From positions 2,014,243 through 2,078,242 of the forward strand of contig NC_133490.1 of assembly GCF_025370935.1 (NCBI RefSeq): a stretch of 64,000 bases of DNA, read 5' to 3'. Under the pieces are notes generated by a model. That model was not told where the DNA came from and ran no database searches. It was given only the letters and a program-made list of their open reading frames with translations. How positions within the stretch are numbered: the stretch's first letter is position 1; every line of letters begins with the position of its first letter. Source of the DNA: Choristoneura fumiferana (lineage: Eukaryota; Arthropoda; Insecta; Lepidoptera; Tortricidae). The translations under genes and the position numbers were made by a program. Below are positions 30,458 through 40,567 of the stretch, piece by piece.

Positions 30458-30700
30458 TAGTGTGGTGGTGGTGATAGATGGGTTTGTGTGATTTGTGTGT
30501 GTTCTTACAGTGTGGAGGTGGAGGAACTGCATGAACACGCATATTTTGCATAAGCTTAGCTATCGTAAGGTCGCGGGTGAGCAAGGAAATTCTTTTAGTT
30601 CATTGATATGGACCTCCGCAAAGTAACGCCTGATTCAATAAATTATTTAGAAATACGTTACTTTAACCTCCCTTGTAAAAGCCTGACTGCCGGTAACACA

Positions 30701-30986
30701 GTATAAAAGAGTTACCTACTCGTTTACCTACAGGCGCTTACTCGTGTTTAGATAAAAAAAACCTCATTCATAAGAATACTTTTACATTTCGGAAAATACT
30801 GGGTTTCCTCAAGCTATAAACAACGCCTCATAAACTTAACATATATTTACCAATTAAGTGTTAGCATACTAATGAGCTACGTGTGCTCTTGTTTATATAC
30901 TAGTAATAAATAAACAATATTTTAAATACCTGCAGGGACATAAATTACAAATGTGATATTAAATATTAATTACAATTAGAAAATGT
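30701..30986. other. No recognised feature
   Basis: AT-rich spacer. Confidence 0.4.
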
Positions 30987-31058
30987 TAAAACCCCCGACA
31001 CGCATTTCAAAGTTCAGTAACTCAAAAAGCCTGAACAGATTTGTATCAAATATAGATT

Positions 31059-31205
31059 GAATAATGTTTTTCCTGGATCGTACTTTGTCGGAAAAGTTCT
31101 TGTTTATTCTTGCTATCTCAACTAGCTTACTGAAGTTTACTGAAACTAATTGAGAAAGCAATAATACGAACTTTTCCGACAAAATACGATGACAAAACAT
31201 TATTC
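31059..31205. mobile_element. Palindromic MITE, GAATAATGTTTT ends
   Basis: GAATAATGTTTTTCCTGGAT, CGTACTTTGTCGGAAAAGTT at the left pair with AACTTTTCCGACAAAATACG, ATGACAAAACATTATTC at the right. Arms of about 50 bp, no ORF. Confidence 0.75.
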
Positions 31206-31249
31206 ACAACATCAACGTAAGGAAACTATCGTCATCATTTACGTCAAGT

Positions 31250-31725
31250 TTTCACGCCATCCATATCGCAATGTCTGAAAACGAAATTTTTCAACCTATG
31301 CGTCCCACCCGTCATGACACACGGAGGTGAAACGTGGACACTCACATTACGGCTAAACCACCACTTCAAGGTCGCTCAGCGAGCTATGGAACGAGCTGTG
31401 CTCGGAGTTTCTCTGAAAGATAGAATCCGCAACGAGGCTATCCGACACAGAACTAAAGTCATCGACATAGCTCAGAGAATTATTAAGTTGAAGTGGCATT
31501 GGGCTAGTCATATCTGTCGAAGAACCGACAACCGCTGGAGTAAACGAGTTCTTGGGTGGAGACCGCGTCTCGGCAAACGTAGTGTAGGACGCCCTCTGGC
31601 CAGGTGGAGTGGCGAAAGCCTGCTGGTAGAAGCTGGGTGCGTCTAGCCGAGGACAGGGCGCAATGGCGCTCTTTGGGGGAGGCCTATGTCCAGCAGTGGA
31701 CTGCTACTTATACACTGATGATGAT
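31250..31725 (+). pseudogene. RTE-like LINE, C-terminal RT ORF remnant
   Basis: The plus frame 31314-31646 reads THGGETWTLT, QRAMERAVLGVSLKDRIRN and RVLGWRPRLGKRSVGRPLAR, the C-terminal region of a LINE reverse-transcriptase ORF. After about 31600 the frame shifts and continues as AQWRSLGEAYVQQWT. The GATGATGATG tail ends the insertion. It is older than the copy at 44111-44485, as many residues differ. It sits inside an R-C repeat. Confidence 0.8.
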
Positions 31726-31915
31726 GATGATCTGTGAGAACCAGCGGAAGGAAACTCGCTTTCCCTTAAAAAAATCGCATTCAAATCGGTCCACCTGTTT
31801 AAGAGCTACGGTGCAACAGACAGACACACAGACAGACAGACAGACAGATAGACACACATAGCGGTCAAACTTATAAAACCCCTCTTTTTGCGTCGGGGGT
31901 TATAAATGACAATGT

Positions 31916-32461
31916 CAGGGGTTTGCAACTTGTCTTAGTTAATTAGGTTAGGTTATTAGTTTTTTTATTTATGGTTCTTCATAAACTGAAATCCTTGTAA
32001 TATAACATAATACACAAACATACTAACATATTATATTATTACAATGAAGTCTTCGATTCGCCACCGTCACGTTCATGCAAAACAGTTGGTCACGATCAAT
32101 TATTGTTGGCTCAGTACATAAGTGCACATATATAAAGTAAATAAAATGTATATGTGTCAAGTGTAGATATAGTTGATAACGGACGCCTATCCAGGTCAGG
32201 TGCAGGCAACCTTTATAAGAACCTTAGATGAAGCGAAAAATATACAAAATATAATAACAATTTATATAACATCCGTAACACATATTCTCACTTTGTATAA
32301 GCTTGATTAATATAACCTTTGAGAAGGAGGCTGGCTCAATTGGTCTTGGCTGGGAAGAGCTGGAAGCTGATCATATAACCTTTATTGTGTATAATAAACT
32401 AAACGTATAAATTCAAAATGTAGGTATTCGTGTTATGAAAGCTAATAAAAAGTACCTCAAT
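31916..32461. other. No recognised feature
   Basis: AT-rich; a short TTAGGTTAGG occurs near 31943. No ORF. Confidence 0.4.
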
Positions 32462-32887
32462 GATGAGGGCTACCGTTTTTTGTCTTTCTAGATGGCGCCA
32501 CTGTTGCATGAGGTTTTTAAGTGTGGCTTTCAAAGTCTGTTATTACGGGAGTGAAAACAAATTTCAGATTCAAATAATATTTAATACACCTTAAAACCGT
32601 ACCATAAAAATATCGAGCAACCACAGTGTTGCGTAGTCCCGTTTTGTTCGGAAAAAAGGGGAGGACAAAAGTTTCCGAAAGATAAAACTGTCTCAAAACA
32701 CAGACATTCATTGCCCCGTAACGCATAATTGCTATAATTAATTTCAGGTATTGCAAAATATTCACAAAATTATTCTAATTATAAATAAACCCGCGTAGCT
32801 CACCCAAAAACTATGAGACACATTTTCGGAGACCTCACGCTACACTAGCGCCTCTAGCGGCGAATTCATACGCAATAGCCCTCATTG
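32462..32887. mobile_element. Candidate TIR element with ATGAGGGCTA ends
   Basis: Left GATGAGGGCTACCGTTTTTT ... AGATGGCGCCACTG and right AGTGTAGCGTGAGG (inverse) ... TACGCAATAGCCCTCATTG look like eroded terminal inverted repeats around 400 bp. Pairing is clear only for ATGAGGGCTA and the GGCGC segments. Confidence 0.5.
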
Positions 32888-33481
32888 CGAGCAATTGGCG
32901 TACGGACTCGAAGATCTCTATTTAATTGATTAATTACTGAAACAAGTAACGACTTTTGCTTGAGATCTTGTCGCAGAAAAAGATTCTGCATCCGATTGCG
33001 CTAAAAATTACGACTGACGTAACGTAAAAGTAAAACAAACACGTTGTCACCTGTATAATATTAGTTAGAATTATCATTACACACATGTACATATCTTTAA
33101 GGGTGATTTTTTTTAATTATGCGTCGCGTATTTTCGGTCGCGTAATTTCTGCTAAAATTACGCAACCCACCTCTTCACGTCTGGCCTCATCCTAAAACGA
33201 ATTCACGATACTAAAGCCATCTAGAGTTACTTAAAATAAACAATTTTATTCGCAAACACGGTTGCCGACCAATGGCTGTGACGTGCGGCGCCGGCGTCAA
33301 TTTGCCGCTGCTATTTACTATAGTATTTATTACTCATAGTATTAAGAAAAGAGGATTATGCAACCGTACAATTTACTATCAAGGATACTCCATTCAAATG
33401 GGTTAATATCGCTTTGAATTTGTGTCTATAAAAATGTGAAATTATTTAAATATAGCTGTCGGCTGCAGCTTGCGATTCTAT
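32888..33481. other. No recognised feature
   Basis: AT-rich, no ORF or known repeat end. Confidence 0.4.
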
Positions 33482-33611
33482 GGGGCTGTTTCACCTCCCA
33501 TTGGTTAAATTTATTTGACGGATAAATGTGATGCCGTCTCCGTCTATTCGAACAATACAACAGAGACGGCATCACATTTATCAAATTAATAAATTAACAG
33601 GTGTAAGACAA
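33482..33611. mobile_element. pal-2 MITE
   Basis: GGGGCTGTTTCACCTCCCAT, TTGACGGATAAATGTGATGC and CGTCTATTCGAAC, then the inverse GACGGCATCACATTTATC. The right end is eroded. Other copies are at 49733-49837 and 55048-55185. Confidence 0.8.
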
Positions 33612-33850
33612 CTAACCTAATCAACAAAAAGTTGGAAAACACCCGACTTTCTCACTTCACAGTTCAATATCTCAAAGACGGCTTAACCGATTTTGATAAA
33701 ACACGTCCAAGAACCATCGCTAGAAAATATTCTTTCAAATAAAAAAACCGCTTCCAATCGGTCCACCCGTTAAGAGCACACACACACAGAACACATCGCG
33801 GTCAAACTTACGAGTATAACACCCCTTTTTTTGCGTCAGGGGTTAATAAG
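33612..33850 (-). repeat. R-C repeat
   Basis: AACAAAAAGTTGGAAAACAC, TTCAATATCTCAAAGACGGC, AAACACGTCCAAGAACCATC and CCCCTTTTTTTGCGTCAGGG: full length, reverse orientation. Confidence 0.8.
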
Positions 33851-33944
33851 GCCACTGGTCATCGTCCATATTCCGTAGATAAACGTTTACTCCTTCACCA
33901 CCACCATCTGGTTATATGTATACGACCACTGCAAGCACATTCCT

Positions 33945-34125
33945 CCTCTCAGAATGAGAGGGCTTGGGCCGTAGTTCCCACGTATGCCCAGTGCGGATTG
34001 GGAACTTCACACACACCATTGAATTGCTGCAGGTAATGCAGGTTTCCTCACGATGTTTTCCTTCACCGTTAAACACGATGATCTAATTTGAAAATATTTG
34101 GTGAACTCGGCTACCAAGGTTTTTT
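33945..34125 (-). mobile_element. SINE fragment
   Basis: TGAGAGGGCTTGGGCCGTAG, CCCAGTGCGGATTGGGAACT, CAGGTTTCCTCACGATGTTT and TTCCTTCACCGTTAAACACG match the body of the SINE at 41116-41375. The tRNA-like head is not present. Confidence 0.7.
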
Positions 34126-34386
34126 TGTTTTTCCATGAAATAATGTAATTTTCTGGTTCCACGTATATTTACCGTTTACAATAAATAAGCACGTCTGTTA
34201 TCATTATGAACAAGATTGTGATAATTTATCAGTAAGTCTTCTCAGCAAATATGGCGGATGGTGACAGATGCTGGTAGTCTAACTCTGTCAAATCGTACCT
34301 ACCTTTAAATTGTGCATGTAATCCTAATTTACAACAAATAGGATGATAATAAAAACATATACAAAATAGAAATACCTTATTGCTAT

Positions 34387-34539
34387 AGGTAGTGAGGTCA
34401 CGCACACATGGACATGTCGTGTAATGACAACAGGATTTTGACATTTACTCATTCATTTAATTCATTCTCCTTTTTTGCATTCAGTTCTTTTTGTAGCTGT
34501 GTGTGTAATCATTCACTTCAACTTTCGTGGCACCATCTA
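34387..34539. mobile_element. pal-4 MITE, shortened left end
   Basis: AGGTAGTGAGGTCACGCACA, ATGTCGTGTAATGACAACAG and CATTCACTTCAACTTTCGTG match 58643-58806, where both ends AGGTAGTGCCAC are clear. Confidence 0.7.
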
Positions 34540-34574
34540 GGTATACCCATTGGGTTTCGTGGGATGGCCATTGG

Positions 34575-34835
34575 AGGCAGACCGAAGAGGAGATGGCGGG
34601 ACGACAGACGCATATAAGTACAGTGGCAGGAGCCAGCAGGGCTACTACGAAACTCGAAACTCGAAGTTCGTGTCGTGCGGTCCCTCTGACACTTATACTA
34701 TTTAATACGAGAGCGATAAGGACCGCACGACACGAACTTCGAGTTTCTAGTTTCGTAGTAGCCCTGCAGAGACCCGTGGAAGCAGAAAGGGGAAGCCTCT
34801 GCCCGCATGGGACACCGTATAGGCTTATTAAAAAA
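34575..34835 (+). mobile_element. LINE 3' end split by pal-1
   Basis: GGCAGACCGAAGAGGAGATG, GCGGGACGACAGACGCATAT lead into the pal-1 MITE; after it, GACCCGTGGAAGCAGAAAGG, GGAAGCCTCTGCCCGCATGG and an A run finish the LINE. Same group as 57480-57625. Confidence 0.65.
34636..34767. mobile_element. pal-1 MITE, best-preserved copy
   Basis: 132 bp. GCAGGGCTACTACGAAACTC at the left, GTTTCGTAGTAGCCCTGC at the right. Arms pair through GAAACTCGAAGTTCGTGTCG and TGCGGTCC around a loop with ACTATTTAATACGAGAGCG. It produces long spurious ORFs on both strands. Confidence 0.9.
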
Positions 34836-35509
34836 AAACCTCTCCGATCAGTGACAAGTTCAAAATGCATGAGCAGTGTTTACGGCATATTGTTAGTCGG
34901 CCTTCACGCGTTGATTTATGTCATACACTATATCAAAACCATATGAGCTGTTTCCTTATGTCACCGGCGGAAAACTAGTTTTTGATAGACTACTCGCTAA
35001 CTTGTACCGTAAACCTGCGAAGCTGTGATAGTTTTCCTTTTAAATTGCATAGTATTCTGCAAAATTCTCAGTTTTCCTTGAGTCGAAGCCAGATTTAAGA
35101 CAGAGCGAGCTTAGAAATGGGAAAAACATTCCCTACGAATCGAATCGATTCGAAAGCAATTTCCATTTCGTAGCTAGCTACAAATCTGGCTACGAGAAGA
35201 GAAACTCGTTCCCATTTAGTACCTAGCTAGCTGCAAAATGGGAAAGCACAATTCCCGTTACGTAGCTAGCTGCCAAATCAGGCTACGAGATGGGATTAAG
35301 GCTTTTTGGATCGATTATACATTTTACCCATGTTCATGATACATGCAGCTGCGTCGAAATATCAGAAGCTCATTAAAGTTAATGAGACTAATGAGATCTT
35401 CATCCTGTGACAAATATGTTTAATGTTTCATTACGTGTAATAGTTATTACAGAATAAAATTAGTACACATTTCACAGAAATTAAACACCGAAGGACTTCT
35501 CAAGCAATC
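34836..35509. other. Unassigned DNA with imperfect CTAGCTAGCT repeats
   Basis: CGTAGCTAGCTACAAATCTG + GCTACGAGA at 35169-35197 recurs as CGTAGCTAGCTGCCAAATCA + GGCTACGAGA at 35261-35290, with a partial ACCTAGCTAGCTGCAAAATG at 35221. Each unit is itself a hairpin (CGTAGC/GCTACG). Function unknown; possibly a small MITE remnant. Confidence 0.5.
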
Positions 35510-35995
35510 TTTGCCGTTATAGTTTTCCTTGTAAGTTTGATGAACTACCATCCTAAATTTTTTAAAATTTTTCCACCCACCGGTTTACATTTTAGAGGGG
35601 GGGGGGACGTTCGATTTTAATGAAAATTTGCACGTTAAACTTGAACATTTTGCAAACAAATCACTAAATCGAAAAATCATTTTAGCAACCCCCTAATGGT
35701 TTTAAAAGACCTATCTAACGATACCCCACAATACGAGGTTGGATAACAAAAAAAAAACACCCCCACTTTACGTGTAGGTATGGGAGGTAGATACACGAAA
35801 AAAATTTTTTTTTTAATTTTTAATTTTAGGTACCATTTTGTCGGCATAGCTTGTACATATATGTATATTCGTGAAAAATTACAGCTTTCTAGCATTGATA
35901 GTCCCTGAGCAAAGCCGCGGACAGACAGACAGACAGACAGGCATGGCGAAACTATAAGAGTTCCGTTTTTGCCCTTTTGGCAACGGAAGCCTAAA
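35510..35995 (-). repeat. R-B repeat, reverse
   Basis: GCCGTTATAGTTTTCCTTGT, CACCCACCGGTTTACATTTT, a G run, GTCGGCATAGCTTGTACATA, a (CAGA)n run at 35923-35941 and CCTTTTGGCAACGGAAGCCT. Full length. Confidence 0.8.
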
Positions 35996-36599
35996 AATAG
36001 GTACTTTCACTGTATATATTTAAAACCATGCAAGTAACAATGTTTTATAGATTGAATCATTTGTAAAGATGCAGGAAATAAAATTTACCTAAAGCGGTTA
36101 AATAGGAAAAACTGTTATGTCAATGTTTATCCGTCAAGTGGAGGCTTTGAAATGCCAGTTGTTTGTTGAATAATGACAGATAAATAAACAATAAAGTATA
36201 AGTGGAGCAAGACGCTGCTCGTAAGGCCGCGGCCTTAGTTTTTGTGGTTGCATCGACTTTTCTATAGGCAGACTTTTCAATGACTTTCCTAAATCCGATT
36301 TGAGCTTCAAATGCGAAAACATGTTTTAAAAGGTAGGTAAACCCACATCAACTTTTGTTTCAGTAAAAATGAAAAGGAAGAAAAAATATTTAATGCTAAT
36401 TTAATCTAAATTTCACCTAAATTCTTACGCCTTAACGTCTTTTTGTGAGGGAGTGTAACTTCTGTACTTGTTCTATTACTTATTATCTGTTACGACCATA
36501 ATCTCCTTGAAAGGCCATAAGTCAATCGATGTATCACGGCTTATATTATTTTGGCTGCAACCCTCAATTTTTTTTAATTTTAATGTCTTTAAGAAATTA

Positions 36600-36860
36600 A
36601 ACCCGTGTGGTGTCGGGTTAGAGTTACACCTCTCCATTTCTTCCGTGGATTTCGTAAGAGGCGACTGAGGATATAGGTTAAGGTATACCGTAGGCGACAG
36701 GCTAGCAACCGTTACTATTGCACCGTTTTTGTCAAACTGAAAACCTAAAATTGCTAAAAGTGGCTCCGAAGCGGTAACGTTTCGTGTGCTCTGCCTACGC
36801 CATTTAGGAATACAGGCGTGATGTTTGTGTGTGTATGTGTGTGTGTGTGTGAAATTAAGA
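36600..36860 (+). repeat. R-D repeat with (GT)n
   Basis: CCCGTGTGGTGTCGGGTTAG, TTCCGTGGATTTCGTAAGAG, GCGACTGAGGATATAGG and TACAGGCGTGATGTTTGTG, ending in a GT run at about 36823-36850. Confidence 0.6.
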
Positions 36861-37489
36861 AGGATGCATGGAAACTAACATCAGATAACCTCATTATGTG
36901 TCATAAAATGTGTGTTACTTTGTTTTTCACGGAAAGATACAACAATAAAATAACTGATTTATATTTTGTAAAGCATGTTTTTTTAAGTTTTGTTACATAT
37001 ATTCGTAGAGTTCAAATTCCTTTAAAACGAATTTATGTAATTAGTGACTTGCAGTAACTTAAATAATTATTGTTTTCACGCTCAGTCGCCGTCAAATGAT
37101 CGCTGAAGACCGATAAGGCTGTTGTCGCACTGGCGGGTAGCGGTTACCGAGTTAATTTTCACACGACTTTTTTGCGATTTCAATATGTGTTCCAAGATAA
37201 AAGTAGGCGCGTATAAAACAAGAAAGAAAAAAAAACATTTATTCGTGACAACATGGAGAAAAATGAAAATACACATGTTACGAAATTGTCTAAATATACC
37301 CATATCAATACGTGACCCATAAATTTTGTTTCAACTTATTCGTATAATTCTTGTATAATTAATTCTTGTATAATTATGTGAGTGTGACAGAATAACAGTC
37401 ATTGAAACAGTCAAATTTTATCGTGTACACAACAGTCCCAATCAATGTCATCATAAACATTTGACCTATTTAGGTCTTTTAAAATATCT

Positions 37490-37596
37490 ATGAAACTCGA
37501 AGTTCGTGTCTTGCAGTCCCTCTCGCTGTCGTATTAAATAGTATAAGTGTCAGAGGGACCGCACGACACGAACTTCGAGTTTCGTAGTAGCCCTGC
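37490..37596. mobile_element. pal-1 MITE, left end missing
   Basis: ATGAAACTCGAAGTTCGTGT ... GAGGGACCGCACGACACGAA, TTCGAGTTTCGTAGTAGCCC. The outermost left bases are lost. 107 bp. Confidence 0.85.
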
Positions 37597-38489
37597 GCAG
37601 GTGGGCCATACGTTTTCACCGCCGTTATTGTTAAAAAAAAACATTATTGAAGTGCTCCGTTTCACAGAACACATTAGAAATTAAACTCCATTACAATTTC
37701 ACAATTTTGCCACACAACGTCAACTTCGCACAACTACCTACAATATAATTGTAAACAGTATTAGACATTATGTAATGTACTTTGTAATGAGATTTCGAAG
37801 GTCTTATGAAAGTTTATGGTATTTTCTGCTTTACTTATTTATGTTGTTAGGAAAAGATCGCTCTATAGCGATAAAGCCATCCCTGTTGTTTTCCAATGTC
37901 CTTACTATTTTTTAGAATTGTTTATTATGTCATTTATTATAATCAGCCGGTACTTTGTGAACTAGTTCATAGTTGTTGTTTTAGTTCATTGTTTATTCAT
38001 GGTGGTAAATGAACGATAAAATATAATTTATTTACACATATTCTATAAACTATACATAGAAAGATACATTAGAAAGTAATAACAGATAAAAATGGAAGAC
38101 TAATAAATTGATTAACAAAGAAGAAAAAAATCACGTCAGGCTGCCAGTCGGAGTGACTTCGCTGAACAGTTATAGTATACCGAATTGCATCAATTATTTA
38201 TTACTGGCGCTTCGCAAGATTATAAAGATTTAAATTATGAATGTGTCATCGGCGGATCGCTCATCGCTTCTCGCTAACAATGCGACATTACATTAGTACC
38301 GGTAAAGTCTTTATAGACACTCGAGTAAAAACTGCAGCTGAGCAAAAAGCGTCCATTCTAATTCAGCGATTAGATGCAGAAAACACAAGGAAGGTCATTT
38401 AATTGACTTATTGGGCCTTCAATAATAAATAAATATTAGATTTTTTTGTTTTTGTGTGGAAATAAAACCACTACAAAAAACTCAATTTC
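37597..38489. other. No recognised feature
   Basis: AT-rich, no ORF with a motif. Confidence 0.4.
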
Positions 38490-38800
38490 AGTTCTCAAAT
38501 GGTGATTGCGGATCGGCAAGCGCAGATAGGAAGCCACCAGCGAGATGGACGGATGACCTGGTTAAAGCCGTGGGTTCACGGTGGATGCAGGCAGCTTCCG
38601 ACTGAAGCAACTGAAGGTATCATCAGCCAAATAAGTGGTTAATATATGTCGCTAAAGTCGAATCATGTTGACAGACACGTCTATTGTCATTATTGTTTTA
38701 TGAAATGCAAACGATTATTAACTTTAGGATGGTAGGAGTAGACCACATATTTGGCTGATGGTACATGGGGGAGGCCTATGTACAACTATGGGCGTCCTAC
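38490..38800 (+). mobile_element. Decayed LINE 3' end split by pal-3
   Basis: CTCAAATGGTGATTGCGGAT, GAGATGGACGGATGACCTGG and GGTGGATGCAGGCAG, then pal-3, then ATGGGGGAGGCCTATGTACA and an A run. The halves join smoothly across the MITE. Confidence 0.65.
38617..38764. mobile_element. pal-3 MITE
   Basis: GTATCATCAGCCAAATAAGT and the inverse CACATATTTGGCTGATGGTAC-type right end. Internal block GTTGACAGACACGTCTATTG, TTTTATGAAATGCAAACGAT is shared with 63586-63746. Confidence 0.8.
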
Positions 38801-39007
38801 GAATAAAAAAAAAAAAATAAAAATCAATGACTGAATGAATCAATAGACTTAGCGAAGAGCCAGCCGTCAGGGTTGCCCCAGATTTGTCGTAGTTTTAGAG
38901 CACGCCCGACGAACGAGGATTTGTTTGTGGTCCAGGTTTTTCATCATTCCTCTCTGTCATTTCATGATTTAGAACGAGGGTAGAAAGATATGGTGAATGC
39001 GATCACC

Positions 39008-39133
39008 AGAAGAGCTACTACAAAATTCGAAAATCGAAGATCGTACCGTCCCTCTCACTCTCGTATGAAATAACATAAGCGTCAGCGGGACGGCAAGATA
39101 CGAAGTTCGAATTTTGCACTTCGCAGTATAGAG
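39008..39133. mobile_element. pal-1 MITE, diverged
   Basis: AGAGCTACTACAAAATTCGA, TACCGTCCCTCTCACTCTCG and the inverse TACGAAGTTCGAATTTTGCA. The right arm ends CTTCGCAGTATAGAGC. Confidence 0.8.
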
Positions 39134-39189
39134 CCAGCGCCTTTGAGACGGTATCGAACGAAATTAGTAACATTTCATTGTATTTTTTT

Positions 39190-39423
39190 GTCCCTAAGGA
39201 TAAATAATAATAATAATAATAGAAATTTTTATTCACCATCACAAACCAAAAATACAATACAAGACAGATAACATTATAAGATGATAAGATTAAGTATAGT
39301 TTTTTTTTAATTATATGTGGAATGAGGAGTATAATTTTTAACATACATATAACATTTATTTAATAATGAAAATACTATCTAACATCCAAAACTAAAACTA
39401 TATATTTATAAACTAAACTAATG
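39190..39423 (-). mobile_element. 3' UTR and (ATT)n tail of LINE
   Basis: Directly downstream (minus strand) of the ORF at 39424-39909. It ends in a (TAA)n/(ATT)n run at about 39203-39221, a simple-repeat tail like that of many LINEs. Confidence 0.6.
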
Positions 39424-39909
39424 TTACAAAATAAAAATGTCATCCAAATTTTCTGCCTCAGGCATTGACCCCAAGACACTGGCAGCATTACCTCTCTGAA
39501 CTGTTATTCCTAATCTTTGCGAGAGGTAAGTGCCAGCCCTGGGGTCGCCTGAGGCCAAAACCAGACCAGTAGATAAGTCCTTGATAAAAAGTTTGGTGTC
39601 TTCCGACCATGGTCCCATTGTCTCGAAAGCAAGCGCCGCAAACTCGCGATAGTTTGTTAAAGTTGAGTATTTGCGTTGCTTGTTTATCTGAGCCTGTTCA
39701 GCAACCGCCCCAGCTCTGAGCGTGGTGCTCTGGATGTGAGACGCGGCAAGAGTGTCGAAACACGTCGCGTCCCACACCAGAGTTCGTCCCAAAGTCCAAG
39801 GCACTAAGGTGACACCATCCGGCCTTTTTCCGTCGTCCCTCAACAAACCGGACGGCTCTAGAGTTGCTGGAATTGATGCGGTAGTGAGGGCCCGACGGAT
39901 GAGGTATAA
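39424..39909 (-). pseudogene. LINE ORF C-terminal fragment with nuclease-like RPDG/WDATC motif
   Basis: About 161 codons, open from a stop at 39910-39912. Reads IRRALTTASIPATLEPSGLL, DDGKRPDG, LVPWTLGRTLVWDATCFDTL, RKYSTLTNYREFAALAFETM and QRLGITVQRGNAASVLGS. I recognise this as the tail of a protein family common downstream of RT domains in invertebrate repeats. The RPD...WD...K spacing resembles a PD-(D/E)XK nuclease, but that is inference. There is no start codon or upstream RT here, so it is a 5'-truncated retroelement copy. A second scrap is at 27819-27964. Confidence 0.6.
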
Positions 39910-40160
39910 TTACAAACATATACCTGTGAGACGTATTGAACTGAACGAGACTAATAAATGACATTAAGTATCGCAATAGATTGTTTATATAAATAACTGT
40001 AACACTTAACGTGTCGCAACGAGCAAGTCGAGGTCGTCGAAAGTTCACAGAAGAAATAAAGCAAATTTACATACGAAATATAATTGAATAGAACTTGATT
40101 CTTAGCTCATAAACTTTTGTCTTGCATGTAAGCTATAGACTTAATTTTCCCCACCTGAAA

Positions 40161-40475
40161 AACCGTGGTGGCTTAGTGTTTTGACCTATGGCAAGAGTGG
40201 GCAAACCCAGGCCCCCAGGCTGCAAAATGGCCCGCCAAAGCATTTTAATTTGCCCACCAAGGCTTTCCTCCGCTAGCCTTTCCTTGTGTATACTGTTACT
40301 AGTATAATACTTATCTCTAAAGTTAGTGGCTCAAGTAGGTAGGTACCTATCTCTAAAGGTAGTGGCTTGACGCCGCCTGGACCTTAAAAGAATTTCCCCA
40401 TCTATAAAATCTATTTCCCAGCCCTGATCTATGGCCTCTCAAGCAGGGGTCGTTGGTTCAAACCCGGGCTCCAAT
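40161..40475 (+). mobile_element. tRNA-derived SINE split by a hAT MITE
   Basis: AACCGTGGTGGCTTAGTGTT TTGACCTATGG and, after the insertion, CCTCTCAAGCAGGGGTCGTT, GGTTCAAACCCGGGCTCC make one SINE head (A box GTGGCTTAGTG, B box GGTTCAAACCC). It is the reverse of the head in 41116-41375. Confidence 0.8.
40192..40426. mobile_element. hAT-type MITE, 8-bp target duplication
   Basis: 235 bp, starting CAAGAGTGGGCAAACC and ending GGTTTCCC-like ATTTCCCAGCCCTG (inverse CAGGGCTGGGAAAT). Flanked by ACCTATGG and ATCTATGG (7 of 8 match; one mutated). The 8-bp duplication and CA..TGGG..A ends are hAT features. No transposase. Confidence 0.75.
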
Positions 40476-40524
40476 GTGGATGGTCACAATAGAGATGTCT
40501 CTCCAGACAGAGGTTATACCTGGA

Positions 40525-40567
40525 CCTTTGAGGTCGCGGGTGAGCAAAGAAATTCTTTTAGTTCATT
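40525..40567 (+). mobile_element. 43-bp PLE scrap with 12-bp target duplication
   Basis: AGGTCGCGGGTGAGCAAAGA and AATTCTTTTAGTTCATT match the end of the PLE arm at 30575-30605. It is flanked by GTTATACCTGGA at 40513-40524 and 40568-40579, exactly 12 bp. Confidence 0.7.

Larger units (their letters stand above)
30135..30648 (+). mobile_element. Penelope-like element (PLE) derived hairpin, copy 1
   Basis: 514 bp flanked by the 12-bp duplication AGAAATACGTTA (30123-30134 and 30649-30660). Two inverted arms (about 30140-30358 and 30388-30600) begin CTAAAAGAATTCCCTTGCTC and meet at CTACCAGTTGTTAGTGACTA. After the right arm comes a 46-bp one-sided tail, TTGATATGGACCTCCGC ... GATTCAATAAATTATTT, that contains AATAAA. 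Each arm holds a hammerhead-like motif. Inverted terminal units with a one-sided tail fit degenerate PLEs. No ORF is left here. The assignment rests on the larger relative at 61347-62440. Confidence 0.7.
29871..30700. mobile_element. TIR transposon (about 304 bp) split by a PLE hairpin
   Basis: Left end TTGTGTTACCGGGAGCCAGG, then AAGGGAGGTTAAAGTAACGT, is the inverse of the right end ACGTTACTTTAACCTCCCTT ... CCGGTAACACA. Inner pairing continues (TTAACCATGACATTAATTTA and AAATTAATTTCATGGTTAAG). The right TIR is broken inside AGAAATACGTTA by the element at 30135-30648. No ORF. Confidence 0.75.
30987..31915 (-). repeat. R-C repeat broken by a MITE and a LINE
   Basis: Left piece TTAAAACCCCCGACACGCAT and TTCAAAGTTCAGTAACTCAA (30987-31058). 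Right piece CGCATTCAAATCGGTCCACC, a (CAGA)n run at 31810-31850 and CCCCTCTTTTTGCGTCGGGG (31727-31915). These are the two halves of one R-C copy, separated by the features at 31059-31205 and 31250-31725. Confidence 0.7.

Noticed and set aside
34481..34946. Overlapping ORFs of 129 and 139 aa on opposite strands
   Set aside because: Both run through the pal-1 palindrome, which reads alike on both strands (the same TKLETRSSCRAV appears twice in each). They are by-products of a MITE.
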